Assembly: GCA_016802295.1 (NCBI GenBank) | Contig: JAESIW010000200.1 | Location: forward strand, 2,325,923 to 2,389,922 | Direction: 5' to 3' | Source: Brachionus rotundiformis | Taxonomy: Eukaryota; Rotifera; Eurotatoria; Ploima; Brachionidae | Length of the DNA: 64,000 nt | Part shown: one piece after another, positions 36,860 through 49,338 of the stretch | Numbering within the stretch: position 1 is the stretch's first letter | Layout of the letters: each line of letters starts with the position of its first letter | Translations under genes and position numbers: made by a program | The notes under the pieces: model-generated | What the model was told of the DNA's origin: nothing | The model's database searches: none | What the model saw: the letters and a program-made list of their open reading frames with translations, nothing else

Positions 36860-37705
36860 ATGACAACAACAATTAACGAGAAAGAATATCTCGGTCCTAT
36901 TCCTCGAGTGCCTTTGACAGGATTTACTGAGAAGCCTGTCAATCGCTTGGCCAAGTCTCGACTTCAGCCAAGCATTTTAACCATTGAGACAAACCATGTG
37001 AAAAGAGATGTTAAAAAAAGTATTAGAGACATAAATCCTTTGCTAGAGTACCAATTATGGCTTGAAGCTGGTAAAATGGACAAATCGCTGATCAAGTCTG
37101 TCAATTCAAATGAGACATTGAGTTTTAATTCTAACATCTGGAGGAATTATAGAAGTTCTGCCGGTCTCTATGAAGAAAAAAAGAGTGGAGTAAGCGAATC
37201 AATTGCTTCTCTGTATCCCATAAACATACCACCGCCATCACAAGTCGGTCCCAATTCTCTCAAAAGATATTATGAACAAAACAAAAGCATCTTTAAATCA
37301 GAAGAAGCGTTTAAGCATGCCATAGAAAAAGTGGATAAAGAGGCCACCTTAATGAAATATTTGAGGCTTAAATCTGAAATGAGGAATCCGCCATTGGACT
37401 ATGATGGTAATATTTTACCTCCCAAAAATTTCCGAAAGTATCCACCTATAAAACGAAAAAATATTTTGGAGCCGGTCGAGAGTTTTAGTTCAAATTCTTA
37501 TCCGCATTTGAATCTTTTGCCAGCACCAAAGATCGAACCGAGTGATTCTTTCATAGCAAACGAAAAAATCAAAATAGATGCCACAAGAATTAGGATGAAG
37601 CGTTTTTTGCCGCTTAAGACATATGCCAAAAAGCCCAATGTTGAACAAATAATCGATGAGCGTATCACTGGTAATACATTCAACAAATCCGACTCAATTA
37701 AATAG
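36860..37705 (+). CDS. uncharacterised 281-aa protein, intronless
   Basis: A single uninterrupted reading frame in a genome where most genes have many introns. I do not recognise the family with confidence. The protein is basic, Lys/Asn/Ser/Pro-rich, with no signal peptide or membrane segment. It has several short Pro/Tyr motifs: YLGPIPRVPLTGF near the N-terminus, ASLYPINIPPPSQVGPNSLK in the middle, and LPPKNFRKYPPIKRK later. A short helical stretch with EEAFKHAIEKVDKEATLMKY lies between them. Short, Pro-rich proteins of this kind include sperm and ciliary microtubule-associated proteins (the SPMIP8/TEPP family came to mind), but that is only an impression. Higher GC content than its flanks and consistent codon structure support a real gene. 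Lack of introns might indicate an old retrocopy. Confidence 0.75.
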   Translation: MTTTINEKEYLGPIPRVPLTGFTEKPVNRLAKSRLQPSILTIETNHVKRDVKKSIRDINPLLEYQLWLEAGKMDKSLIKSVNSNETLSFNSNIWRNYRSSAGLYEEKKSGVSESIASLYPINIPPPSQVGPNSLKRYYEQNKSIFKSEEAFKHAIEKVDKEATLMKYLRLKSEMRNPPLDYDGNILPPKNFRKYPPIKRKNILEPVESFSSNSYPHLNLLPAPKIEPSDSFIANEKIKIDATRIRMKRFLPLKTYAKKPNVEQIIDERITGNTFNKSDSIK

Positions 37706-39170
37706 TTTTAAATAACTCTAAGATTAATGTAAATAATATTTTCAATATTTGTTTCACAATTAATTTAATTCTTAATTACTTAATAAATTTAAAAAAAATT
37801 ATTTTTATTTCAAAATGTTTTTGTTAGCCTTAAAATATGGTAAAAAATTAAAATTCATTCTTTATTCATCATATTAATTGATTAATTATAAGAATTTTAA
37901 ACTTTTTAAGAAATTAAAAAAAAAACTTACTATCAAAAATCAATTAAATCTACAATAATGAATTACAAAAATAAAATTTCTGATTGATATGTATATCCAA
38001 TAAATTTATTTTATGATCTTTTTTAAATTTAATTGTCAAATTATTAAATAAAACTAAATTTTTTTAAACTATCGTTGCTGGTTTCAAATAATATTTGACC
38101 AACGAAGTGAACTGACAAAATAACCACAAAAGTTTGCCGGTCAACTGCCTGCTTTTATTCTGGGCACCAAGACCTATCAATATTAATTCAGTAAATACAT
38201 AAAGCTTCAAAATTGATCTATCGATTTTCATGGATAGACAATTAAATAGGTTACTTTTACAATACTTTATAGTATTTTTTATATTAATAATTCTGGAGGT
38301 CGCAATATATAAAAGCTTTATAAAAATTTTCTTTAATTTTTACATTAGATTCGGATTGTTAAGTTTAAGGCAAAGTAAAATTTCTGATCATATTTTCAAT
38401 TTTTAATTGCACAATTAAATTTCAATTTATTCGTTACAAATTACAATTCTTTTTCATAAATTTTAAAATGAAGCTTTGAAATGTTATAAAAATATAAAAA
38501 TCTGAGATGAAATTTAATTACGCATATAAGAATGTTTTATAAGAATGAATCTGAAAAATGAAATTAGATCAAAGATTTTTCTTTGCCAAACTTAAGCAGC
38601 AATTTAAGATACAAAAAATGAATACCAAATAGTTCAAAAAGTCCCAAAAGTGCTAAATTATTAATACAATTTAACTGTATTTAAATATCTTGATTTAAGC
38701 TATTCTCTTTTAAAAATTAAAATATATTTATTTCTGTGGGTTTTTGATTATTCAAAATATAAAAATTTTAAAAAATTACGGAACAGAATCATTAAACTAT
38801 ATAAAATCATTTTCAACTATCTAAACCAGATTTTTCTTCTTTGTTTTGATGCTGTTAAGAAAAATATGCCAAACTAGCTACTTTGATAGGAAATTGTCGG
38901 AACTTAATTTTAAATTGAAATATTAAATAAACAGGCCCTAATGAGGAACATACCAAGAGTGGTTAACCAAGCTTTTTTGGAATTTTTTTCCAAGTGTAAA
39001 TAAATTTTTCGATTAAATCGTGAAAGCATGTTCCTAACCATGTCCCAACAAAAAGACAAAATTAATAAAACTTATTAATTATTATTGGCAAGAATTTATG
39101 TCCCAGATAGCTTGTAATTGTACTGATTTGAATCTTTTGAGTGAGATGGTTAGACAAAAAATTTAATAAT
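37706..39170. other. intergenic, gene-free
   Basis: An AT-rich spacer between two convergent genes. A slightly GC-richer patch at 38080-38180 has no sustained open frame. Nothing else was recognised. Confidence 0.5.
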
Positions 39171-41010
39171 TTAAATATTTATTTCAATTTGATCGTTCAA
39201 TTTAAATAATTTTCTGAATTGAATCAAATCATGATATTCAATTTGGTTTTCTGAAATATCGATGTATTTTACTGATTTGAGAGTTTCAAAACAGTCCGAA
39301 TGTAAGTCCGTAATTAAACACCTGCTAATAAACAAATTTTTTAATTGACCTAAGCCTAAAAAACAGTGCTGTTCAATCTTTTCAAATTGATTTGAACTCA
39401 AATCCAACGATTGAAGGTTAATTAATTTTGAAAAAGTTCCGAATTCAATTATCTTCAATTTGTTAAAACTAAGATTTAAAATAACCAAACTTTTTAAATT
39501 AACAAATAAATTTGAACTTATATATTCAATTGAATTACACTTAAGATTTAACTCTTTTAAATTTTCTAATTTAATAAAACTCATACAATTAATGTTTATT
39601 AATTTATTCCAACTTATATTCAAATATTCCAAACAGATTAAATTCTTAAAAGTACCATCTTCAATGTATTCCAATTTATTTCCCCATAAGTCCAATATCT
39701 TGAGCTTTGGTGTATGTTCAAATGCCTGCTTATCAATAAAACTCAAATCATTTGACTCAATAAACAATTTTTCAAGACTTGTGAGACCCTTTAGGGTATC
39801 TTTGCTAATTTTAATTAAATTATTTCTTAAGAAATTTAAAAAAACTAACTTTCCCAACTCCATAAAAGTTTCAGGCTCAATCGACTCGATCAAATTGTAA
39901 CTAAGGTCAACTTCGCTAAGCTCAATTAGACCGCAAAATAGCCCTGACTCTAAAGAATTTAAGTCATTTCGACTTAAATTAAGACGCTTTAGATTTTTCA
40001 AGCTTTGAAAAACTCTATTTTTAATTTTCCTAAAACAATTTAGATTTAGATACAAATTTTCAAGGTGAAGCAAACCATTGAATACTTCTTGTTCCAAATT
40101 ATCTAATTTATTTTCTGTCAATTCAAGTTTTTTAAGATTGACCAAGTCCTTGAAAGAGTTCTCTTCAATATAAGTAAATATGTTGCTATCAATAACTAGT
40201 TCTTCTAAACTAACTAAACCTTCAAAAGCTCCTTTGCTAATTTTTTCAATTCCTAGACGATTAAGCTCCAGACTTGTTAAATTTTTAAGACCAAGTTGGT
40301 CCAAGATTGGTTTAATTGGACTTTCGATTCTTGTTATGCACACATATTGTATAGTTAAGTTAGACAAATTTTCGTAAAACTCCTGATTTAGATCAAGGAC
40401 ATCACTACATAGTTTGTTGGCTGACTGAATGTAAAATGACTTGAGAACACAAAAGTCAATTGTGTCCTGAAATTTTTTATTAAATAATTTCATTAATAAA
40501 TAGTTAATGTTACTTTATTTAAATTTTCAATAGTCTCGAACTGTGTATTTTCAATGTCTACATAACCGAGAAATTTTCTAAAAATATATTTATTAATTCT
40601 ATTAAACCATGAAAAAAATACCTGAATTTCTCTCTGGTGTATTCACTAATATAATTATTTTTGTATATCAATTTTCCAATAAATATATCCTCTGGATTGC
40701 CGAAGATTTTATGCTTGGTAAAAAACAAAAATCCATTCTTGAATAAATGATGATTTAGGAGTTCTTCATTGCTTTTGGAAAAGTCAAATTTTTCAAAATT
40801 TTTATCAATATTTTCCAAATTATCATCTCTAGTTGATTTTATTTTATCAATCCATAATTTTCTCTTTTCTTCAATTTCTTGACAATGTGAATTATCTTGT
40901 AGATTATCTTGTAAGTATTTTTCTATTTCTATATCAATACTATTTGTCAATTGATCATAATAATTAATAATTAAATTCTTCAAATATCCGATTGATATTG
41001 GCTGATTCAT
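39171..41010 (-). CDS. leucine-rich-repeat protein, probably cytosolic
   Basis: Three exons give 582 aa: 41010-40622, 40577-40514 and 40466-39171. The first 190 residues lack LRRs and are charged and helical (for example EIEKYLQDNLQDN and KRKLWIDKIK). From about residue 195 onward there are roughly fourteen repeats of the type 'L.NL..L.LS.N.L..I....F..L', such as LKRLNLSRNDLNSLESGLF. The repeat form resembles extracellular LRR proteins, but no signal peptide or transmembrane segment is visible in the model, so it is probably an intracellular binding scaffold. A shorter model starting at 40493 would skip the two upstream exons; I prefer the longer one because phases fit (2, then 0) and both introns have good boundaries. 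Function and partner are unknown. Confidence 0.8.
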
Positions 41011-42349
41011 TTTTGAACCAATTTTGCCCTAAGCTATGTTTCGATCAATCGATGATAAAATATAAAATATCAAATTATAAATGCAAATTTTATTTTTGTG
41101 AGCTTAAGATGCTTGCAATTTTCTTTTAAAAGTATACTCATTTATGTTTCAGGTATATTTGTTCAATGCCTGGCATTCTTTAAGTTGTTCTCAATCATTA
41201 AAGAAGCGGATTAATCCAAAATTAAATAAATTTGACTTAAAACATCTTTTAATATATCTATTTATCATAATAGAAATAAAATGCTACCTGACTTAAATAT
41301 CACATTTTTAAAACCTTAATAGAAAATTAAAAAATGATAAAGTAACATTCCTGGCTGAATAGTTAAACCTGAAAGAGCTTTCACAAATTATGATTTTCAT
41401 GAGCAATCTATTTTCCTTCGGCTACTTCCTACATTTGACATAAATTTGTATAAATGTTAACAAGTTGGTCAATAACTACATAAGTCGTTTGTTTACCAAA
41501 GTAAATCTTTCATCTTTTCTTTGTATTATTTGAAAAATTATGAAAATTTACCATTTTAAACTAAATGGTACTTTTTTCAAAAAGCGACACTGTTTTTCTT
41601 GGTAACAAGTGCATTTTTGAATTTTTTATCAATAAATATAGATAATGTTTGCTTTTATATTTTTAAAGGTTCAGAAGAAAATAAATCAAAAATTAAAACA
41701 AGATAGTTGAAAAAAATTGTATAAGTCATTATTTTTTGTATACTTAGCCGAAGAATTTCTTCATGTTATTGAAGTAAATCAATCGTTGAATTGTCAAAAA
41801 AGGGCTAATTTGTAAAACTTAAGTTAAGATTTGAATTTTGTGAAAATTTTTGAATACCTTTCTAGGCATCTGATAAATTAGCAAAAAATTTTGAATAATA
41901 AGTTTAAAATGTAATAAATATTTTTGGAATTTTAATGAAGAAAAAGCATAATTGTTTGAAAATTTTATTTCATATCAATTAAAGGACTTGTAAAAACTTA
42001 TGTTTTTGTTTTAATAAGACAAAAATTAATTAAATACTTAAATTATTTCAACTTTCTTGTTTTAATTTTTGGAACAAAGTATTTTATATAAATTGAGCTA
42101 AAAATAAATTTATCTTATATCTTAAAATTTTTAAATAAAGCTAAATAATCTTTTAGAAGATAATTATTCAAATTTTTCAAATAAAATATATATATATCAA
42201 TAATTTTAAAATTTAATCAAAATTGGTTTATCAAAAATTCTAAAAAATCACATGAACATGAAAAGGGTGTATAAGAGTGAATTTTTTTATGATAATATAA
42301 AAATAATTTAATAACAAAATTATTTTTTAATTCTTAAAAAATTGTCAAA
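41011..42349. other. divergent intergenic region
   Basis: About 1.3 kb between the divergent LRR gene and acid ceramidase gene. It should contain both promoters. No other feature was recognised. Confidence 0.5.
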
Positions 42350-43938
42350 ATGAAACTGCTAATAATTTTATTGTTCTTGAGTCCAGCTGTATTCGCTGGA
42401 TCTGTAAATAGAAAACATTTAAATTTAAAAACATTTTTTATTGAACTGATTTTTAGCCCGAACAAGTTTGTGAAACTGGAAAATACCCACCCGATCCTTC
42501 AACTTCTTATGTACCAACTTATGTGGTAAATTTAGATTTACCACCTAGTCAAAGATGGTTGGAGCTTAGTCACAAATACGAACAGCCTGTATACTCAATT
42601 TAAAAATTGATAAAATAGAATTTTAATAATCTAATTAGTTAAGAGCTTTGGTAACTTATATTAAGCAGTTTGTCCTCGAATTTAGTCCCAAACTTCAAAA
42701 GTTAATTGATCTAGTCGACAACAAATTAGTAAGAGGGTTATTTGAAAAACTAAGCAGTCCCTTAAAGTTTAATTTGTAGGGCTTAGTTGCTGATTCTCTA
42801 CCACAACCATATGGCGAAGAAATTAAAGGAATTGCAAATGCTACCAACATAGAGCTTGGAGAACTTGTTCTTTACAACATTTTTTATGAAATTTTTACCT
42901 TGTGTACATCTATAGTTGGTCAGGATAGCAATGGAAAAATGTATCATGCAAGAAATTTAGATTTTGGTTTATTTCTTGGTTGGGATCTTAAGAATGATGT
43001 AATTTACTTAATATTCTTTTAACATTTTGTTTTATTTTTAAACAACCAGACATGGATTATAAGTGAATTACTTCGGCCATTGATAATGAATATTAATTAC
43101 ACCAAAGGTGGAGAGCTCAAATATAAAACTGTAACATTCTTTGGTTTTGTTGGTTTAATAACAGGAGTTAAACCGGTTTGTCTTAGTATTAGAGATAATA
43201 TTAAATAATTATTTTATTAATTTAGAATTCATTTAGTGTTAGTGTTAATGAAAGATTCAATGCAAACGGTGGCTACATTGGTCTATTCGAATGGTTTTTA
43301 GATATCAACCGAAACCAAGCATGGACAACCCTAGTTGCCAGAGATTGCTTTGAAAATGATGATATGGATTTTGATCATGTTGTTAAAACATTAGCCAATA
43401 CCCCATTAATTGCGCCGGTATATTATATAATTGCAGGTCCAGAACAACAGCAAGTATTTTTTTTTAAAATGATCAATTTAACTAATTAGCATTAAAAAAT
43501 GCGGTCATAGGGTGCTGTGGTTACCAGAGACAGAGCTAATGCTGTTGATGTTTGGCAATTGGGTACAAATAATACTTGGTTCCTTGCCGAGACTAATTAC
43601 GATCATTGGAAAAACCCTCTCATAATTGATGATAGAATTACTCCGTGTAACAGATGCATGAATAAACTCGGCAAAGAGGTTTTTTTTGTTATAAAATAAA
43701 ATTATTTTATCTAAATTTTATCTTTATCAAGAAAATGTCGTTTGAAGGTCTTTTCAATGTTCTCTCATCCAAGCCAGTTCTAAATAAGGTATTTTTAATT
43801 TAAAAGATATTAAATTTATTTTTAATTTTCTTTTTTTTTAAATTAAAGCTTACTGTTTACTCGGCTCTGATCGAACCTAAAACTGGAAGATTGGAAACTT
43901 ATATTCAGTATTGTCCAACTCCATGTGATCCGTTCTAA
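42350..43938 (+). CDS. acid ceramidase (N-acylsphingosine amidohydrolase 1)
   Basis: Lysosomal N-terminal-nucleophile hydrolase that splits ceramide into sphingosine and fatty acid. Nine exons give 387 aa: 42350-42403, 42457-42588, 42639-42728, 42780-42998, 43050-43175, 43226-43453, 43511-43678, 43732-43788 and 43849-43938. A signal peptide (MKLLIILLFLSPAVFA) is followed by ETGKYPPDPSTSYVPTYVVN. The precursor should self-cleave before the nucleophile Cys134 in IFYEIFTLCTSIVGQD, giving alpha and beta chains. The beta chain has HARNLDFG, ERFNANGGYIG, VTRDRANAVDVWQL, NYDHWKNP and a C-terminal Cys pair in YCPTPCDPF. Length and motif order match ASAH1 closely, and better than its relative NAAA. 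All eight introns are phase 0 and about 50 bp. An AATAAA lies near 44027. Confidence 0.92.
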
Positions 43939-44154
43939 TTTTTTTTCAAAATTAAATCTTTAGACAATATTTTATTTTCAAATGAATATTTTGTTTAACT
44001 TGTTTTAATTTTTTTTATCGTTTTAAAATAAATTCATTAAGTAAAGTAGGTTTTTAAAGAAAAAAATAAAAGATAGCATTTTTGTTAAATTCAATTTATT
44101 TGAATATCACGGTTTATATTTAACAATTTGATTGAGTTTTTTTTTTGGAAAAAA

Positions 44155-47100
44155 TTAAAATTTCAGCAAAATCTCCTCAGCAAATATTTCATTATCATTT
44201 ATTTTAGTAATAAAGCATGAAGTTGGCCCAATTTGTTTATCGATTAGGTAGAAAATATTAAAAAAATTTTCATTTCCTTCAATGAATTGCTCAATTAAGC
44301 AGTCAATATTGAGAAATTTTTGAATTGTCAATGTATGTAGTTTAATATAAAGCTTTCGTGCAATTCCTTCACAATTTAAAATGACCTGTATCTGAATTTT
44401 TACCAAAGGTTTTTCACTAACATTTCCACACTCATTACAAATCCATGACCTAGAATTGCGTTGATAGTTTACATTTTTATGATAAAAAAATAAACTACTT
44501 TATGCTCGGGTCAAAATTTAAGTGAGATTGTTCAGAAAATTGATCTCTTGATTGATTATTCTGGCAAATTTGGCAATAAAAATCAAAACAACAATTGTCT
44601 TCACAAACACTAATGACATTCCCTTTGATTAGACCAGTGTCAAAGGTTTTCAACTGGATGTCATTTTTCCAAAATGGTAGTTTATTTTCAAAGAATTTTT
44701 TTGTAAAACTTGAGTTAGAACAATCTTGGTTGTTTATTAAATTCGAATTCAATTGAGACGGATCAGCAGTCTCAATCGAAGAGAATGAACTAAACAAAAT
44801 ACTTTCTTCAAAATGAAATAATTATTTCTATTAGTCTCAATGCTAAATTTACCTCTATTAGAACTATTTAAGCCTACATTTTTTAAACACAGTACAGAAT
44901 TTTGGCCCTCAAAATTACTTTTAAAAATAACATAATTTTCATCTAAATTTGATAAGATAAGACTATCTTTTATGTGAAAATTGCATTGGATATTAATTTT
45001 TTTAACTTTAAAGTTTGAATTTGATAAGAACTCAATTTTTTCAATAAAGAAAATCAATAGTTCATTATTGATCTCATCTAAATGCATTTTTATCAAAATT
45101 ATGTCATAAAGATTAAACCAGTACGGTTCAATATTTGTCATTTTTACATTCTTTTAAAAAAACTAACTATAACTAAAATAATTTTAGCATAAAAATTACT
45201 CTGAGACTCAAGTAAGAGTTCAATTGAATGAATTCCTTAGAGTAACCTAGTTCTGTTAGATAACTTCGATTGGCACTTATAAATTCGAATATATAAACAA
45301 ATTTTTGAATTGCTTTTGGACTATTTTTGGATCTGCTTTCTCGCTGTGAATTTAAATTTCTGCATAAGAAAGTTATTTGATCATTCAAGTCCGCATTTTC
45401 TCTAAAAATAATAAATTCTATTAGCTATCTTCAATCAATAAAATTTTATTAAAAAATTTTTAGTATTTGTTAATGTTTTAAGCCATAAAAAGTATTTAAA
45501 ATATTTTAAAAAATTACTATACTATATTTGGTTTTTGTTTTATTATTTGGTATTGAATCTCACAATATTCATTTTACCAGGTGTAAAGAAGAGCTCATAA
45601 AGTTTTGATATTTAGTATTTAACATTAGAAACGCCGAGGAGTTTTTAAAACCTCTTTTTAAAAAAGTTATCAAAAACTACTTATAGAAACTTAAAATCAA
45701 CTTGTAATACTTAAATTTTTTAATCATAATTTAAATAAATTTTTTCTATTTCTTTTGATATTTTAATTTGGAATTTTTGTAATTGATCAGCTGGGCTTTC
45801 TAGTGTTAAAATTTCCTTCATAATTTCATAATGATTGTATAGAACAAAATAAAAAAATAATCAATTGTTATTAAGGACATTATAAAAAGATATTTTTGAT
45901 CAAACAAAAAAATTTAAATAATTACTTGTGACATAAAGTTTGCTTTTCCACAAATTTAATGGAATTGAATTCATATTGATTTGACTCGGTAATAAAACAA
46001 GAGTCAACATTAAGCGGAAAAACAATCAAAGCAAATAAGCCAAGCTTGTCGCTCACCACCATTTGCCGCCTAAAATTTCAAGAGTAAAAATTAAATCAAG
46101 CAGTTTGGATTTTTGGTAAATTTAATTTAATGACTAAATTTTAAAATTCATAATCAATTATCGTTCAGTTAGAAGTTCATTCAAAAGTCTTTCTCAATGT
46201 TTGGAAAACCATCATCAAATAATACCAAGTTATTAGTATTATTTGTACATCTGCTAAATAAAGCAATTTCTTTATAATTAATTTTTGATCATGAAAAAGA
46301 AAACTGGTAATAGATTTCAACTTTGTCCTAATACCTGTATTTATTTTCATCATGTTGAGTCTGAGTTCTCTGTGTATGATAAAGCGAAATGTTATTATTT
46401 TTCACAAGACCAATTCTTTGCACAGTTGCTTTAAAATTAGCGAATCCATAGTAGCCAATGTTTTCCAGAGCGTCCAGAATAGAATTAATTCTCAAATATT
46501 GTGAATCTGATGGAATGTTTTGGGTAAAAAATTCCGATGCCAATTGGGTGAAAAAATTGCTTTTCTGGCTTTGAATTGAATTTGTTTTAATTGATAGATT
46601 CATTTTTAAAGATTTTTGATAATTTCTCGGATCAAACAAATTTAATGAGCACTCACTTGACCCAACCGAATCTGTACAACTTGGACATTTCAAAGCGTTC
46701 AAATTGATTGTACAAATATCTTGGTACGAGACATTAAATTTTCCAAATAAAACGTGATCGGCCTCAATTGGAAATATTTCTATCAAATTTGTACTAAAAT
46801 AAACTATTTTGTTTGTTTTTTCAATTAAAAATTTCCTCCTTGATTAAAAATTAAAATTTAATTTAGGATTTTAATTACAATTACCACGGAGGATATATAT
46901 TTAATATATATTTTAATTGTATTATATCTGTGTCAAAATGTAATGAATAATCTACTATTTCATTTGATAAAAGTACGTAACAAATGTTATCAAGTGATAA
47001 ATCGCCATTATCAAAATTTTCCACATTAAATCCGTGAACTAAAGTGAATTTTGTGGTCGAAAAATTCTCTCTATAAAATGGAACCAATTTGACGACATTG

Positions 47101-48360
47101 GTCAAATTTTTGGCTTGAATAAAAAATTTCTAAATAAAAAATAAGGATAAAATATCAAATTACATTTTTGTGTAAGTCTGCCGGTGGCTGATTTTTTGTT
47201 CAAATGATGTTTAATAAAGTTTATACTTGATTTTTGACGTAACAAGAGTTTTTGTAATTTGTCAGCATAACCATTTCTAATAAAGAAAAATTTTTAAAAA
47301 TTTATTTAATCTAATAAATTTACTTAATAAATTTCATTTTTTTCTTTTTGTTTTCCATTTGACTTAAAAAGCCAGGACTATTAAGCAAAGTATTAGATTC
47401 TTTAACGTGATTAAAAACCGACGATTCATTAAGTTTTAAATTAATCTCCTGCATCCAAGTGGCTCTTTTATCAATTGCCTTAATATCTTTAGTACAATTA
47501 AAATTAAGATCGTCATTGATATCTAAAGAATGCTGTGAATATTTTTTCTGAGTGCACAGATTAGGATCAGTGATCGATGCTTTGTCACTAGAATAAAGAT
47601 CGGTCTCTCCGAAGCTTAAATAAGCTCCCGGTATAGTTAAATTATTAATTAGCTTATTATTTGTAGTTGGAAGTTGAAATTCATTTTCATCTTTTAGGAT
47701 ATCATCAATATCTGTTATTTTTCTAGTCTTGGTCTTTATTTTTTTTGATTCAAATGAATGTAAATCATCTATATGTTCAAAATTTTCCTCATATCTACAG
47801 ATGGTTGTAGGAAAAATTTCCTTTTTGACTAGAGGACCTTCATCCTCAATTAAATGGTCAATATTTTGATTAATAATTTTTTTTTTTATACTTTTGTTTA
47901 AGTGGTAATTTTGTGTTAAACTCTGAATTTTAAAGTTGTTTTCACCAGCTTTATTTATATATGCTTTGCCATCGCTATCTATTCTTTGAGCATATGGTAA
48001 ATTTTCCTCATTTAAAATATCGTCTATGTTGTATGTATTTTTTGGCTTAACAAAACCTTTTTTAAATATATCATCACTTTCTTCTATTGATATATCATCA
48101 TCAGAATGTAGACGAATTTTTTCCTTCAAAATTGGTGTATTGTTCAATTTAGATGGACCATTTTGGTCATCAAAAAGCGTATCAATTGAGATTTTATTTC
48201 GTTTTGGAATCCTTGATCGGCTATTTGCCACATCTTCTTTTGTTAACGCAGGCTCATCAACCGATTCTGCCTCACTCTGGCTCTCGAAAATCGATTCTAC
48301 AAGGGTTTTCACTCGACTTTTCGATTTTGGAACAATATTTTCAGTTTCTATATCATCCAT
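44155..48360 (-). CDS. 1027-aa protein with Cys-pair motifs, tentatively SPIDR-like DNA-repair scaffold
   Basis: Nine exons fit in phase: 48360-47324, 47276-47164, 47113-46885, 46793-46335, 46069-45926, 45401-45200, 45150-44853, 44805-44499 and 44449-44155. Residues 1-345 are charged and disordered, with repeats of the type 'IDDIL..E' (for example NIDDILNEENLPYA and ITDIDDILKDENEF). Then come YADKLQKLLLRQKSSINF, a beta-rich stretch ending ILNIYPPW, and three zinc-ribbon-like Cys sets: CPSC (about residue 490), CEDNCCFDFYCQIC (about 895) and WICNECG (about 931). The final part is beta-rich. The layout (disordered start, then OB-like beta regions with Cys pairs) suggests a DNA-repair or telomere-type scaffold. 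SPIDR, a homologous-recombination scaffold, is my best guess, from memory of family layout only. A short alternative terminal exon at 45795-45720 would end it at 685 aa. Confidence 0.6.
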
Positions 48361-49338
48361 GACTTATAATCAAAATAAATTTTTAGCTTGTTTTTTTATT
48401 TTAAAGTTTTATTGTTTGAAAATAAATCAATTTTAACTGTAATTTATAGAAGAAAAAATATTTGACCAAATCATGTATATTTAACAACGAAAGCTATTTA
48501 AAATAAGCTTGATTTTAAAGAATTTTAAAGTCAGAAGAATATTTTAAAACTATAACTAAAAATTTACCTGAAATTCTTTATATTTTTTCTAATTATATTT
48601 AGTTAAAACTAAGAAAAATTAAATTGAAAATGTCATCAAAAATGTTTTGATAATATCATAAAATTTGAATCAGCTGTTAACAAAATTTAAAATAGCCCTG
48701 AGTTTAAAAAATCAAAAGGCTTTAAGGCGCATAAATCATAAATCAAATCTGCACTAAATTTATTTCATTATTTTTTAATAATAATTTTAAAAATTTTGAT
48801 AAAAAAATTTTTTTAGTCATAATTTTTTTAGTATTTTATGCCATCAAATAAAATTTAACTCAGATTCTTAAATAATTAAGTTTTAACATGTTATTTGAGA
48901 TTTTTGAGTGGATATAATAGATAAATGAAGATAAAAATGCTTTTTGGCAAACTGTACACAAAATTCTTACTCATGTTGGTCAACTTTCGCTTCGAACCAA
49001 TTTGTCGCTCGTTTGTTTTTCGTAATAAATCAAAAAAGTTAGATCTATTTGCACTCATCTCTAATTACATAATTGAAATTCTTTTTTTATAATTTGAAAA
49101 CAAAAAATTTTCATTAATTTAAAAATATATATTTAAATTTTAAATAAAACAAAATTTCATTCTCAACTTAACTTGAGACAATACTTTCTTTGCCAATTGG
49201 CAGAAATCAAATCTTTCTAAATGTGTATACAAAGATGTTTTAAACGCAAAAAATTCAATTAAATTGCAAATTTTTTTTCAATTTAAAATTTTCTTAAAAT
49301 TAGCAGAATAAAATTTAATTAAAATTTAATCTAAAGTT
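48361..49338. other. divergent intergenic region
   Basis: About 1 kb between the divergent SPIDR-like and FIP1 genes, presumably carrying both promoters. No other feature was recognised. Confidence 0.5.

Noticed and set aside
45600..45680. Possible second piggyBac-like end (TTAACATTAGAAACGCC)
   Set aside because: Only one end resembles the 52365 element, and no matching inverted end was found nearby.
45720..45795. Alternative terminal exon of the SPIDR-like gene
   Set aside because: It fits in phase but encodes a featureless tail, while the 45401-45200 exon also fits and leads to four further exons with conserved-looking Cys motifs.
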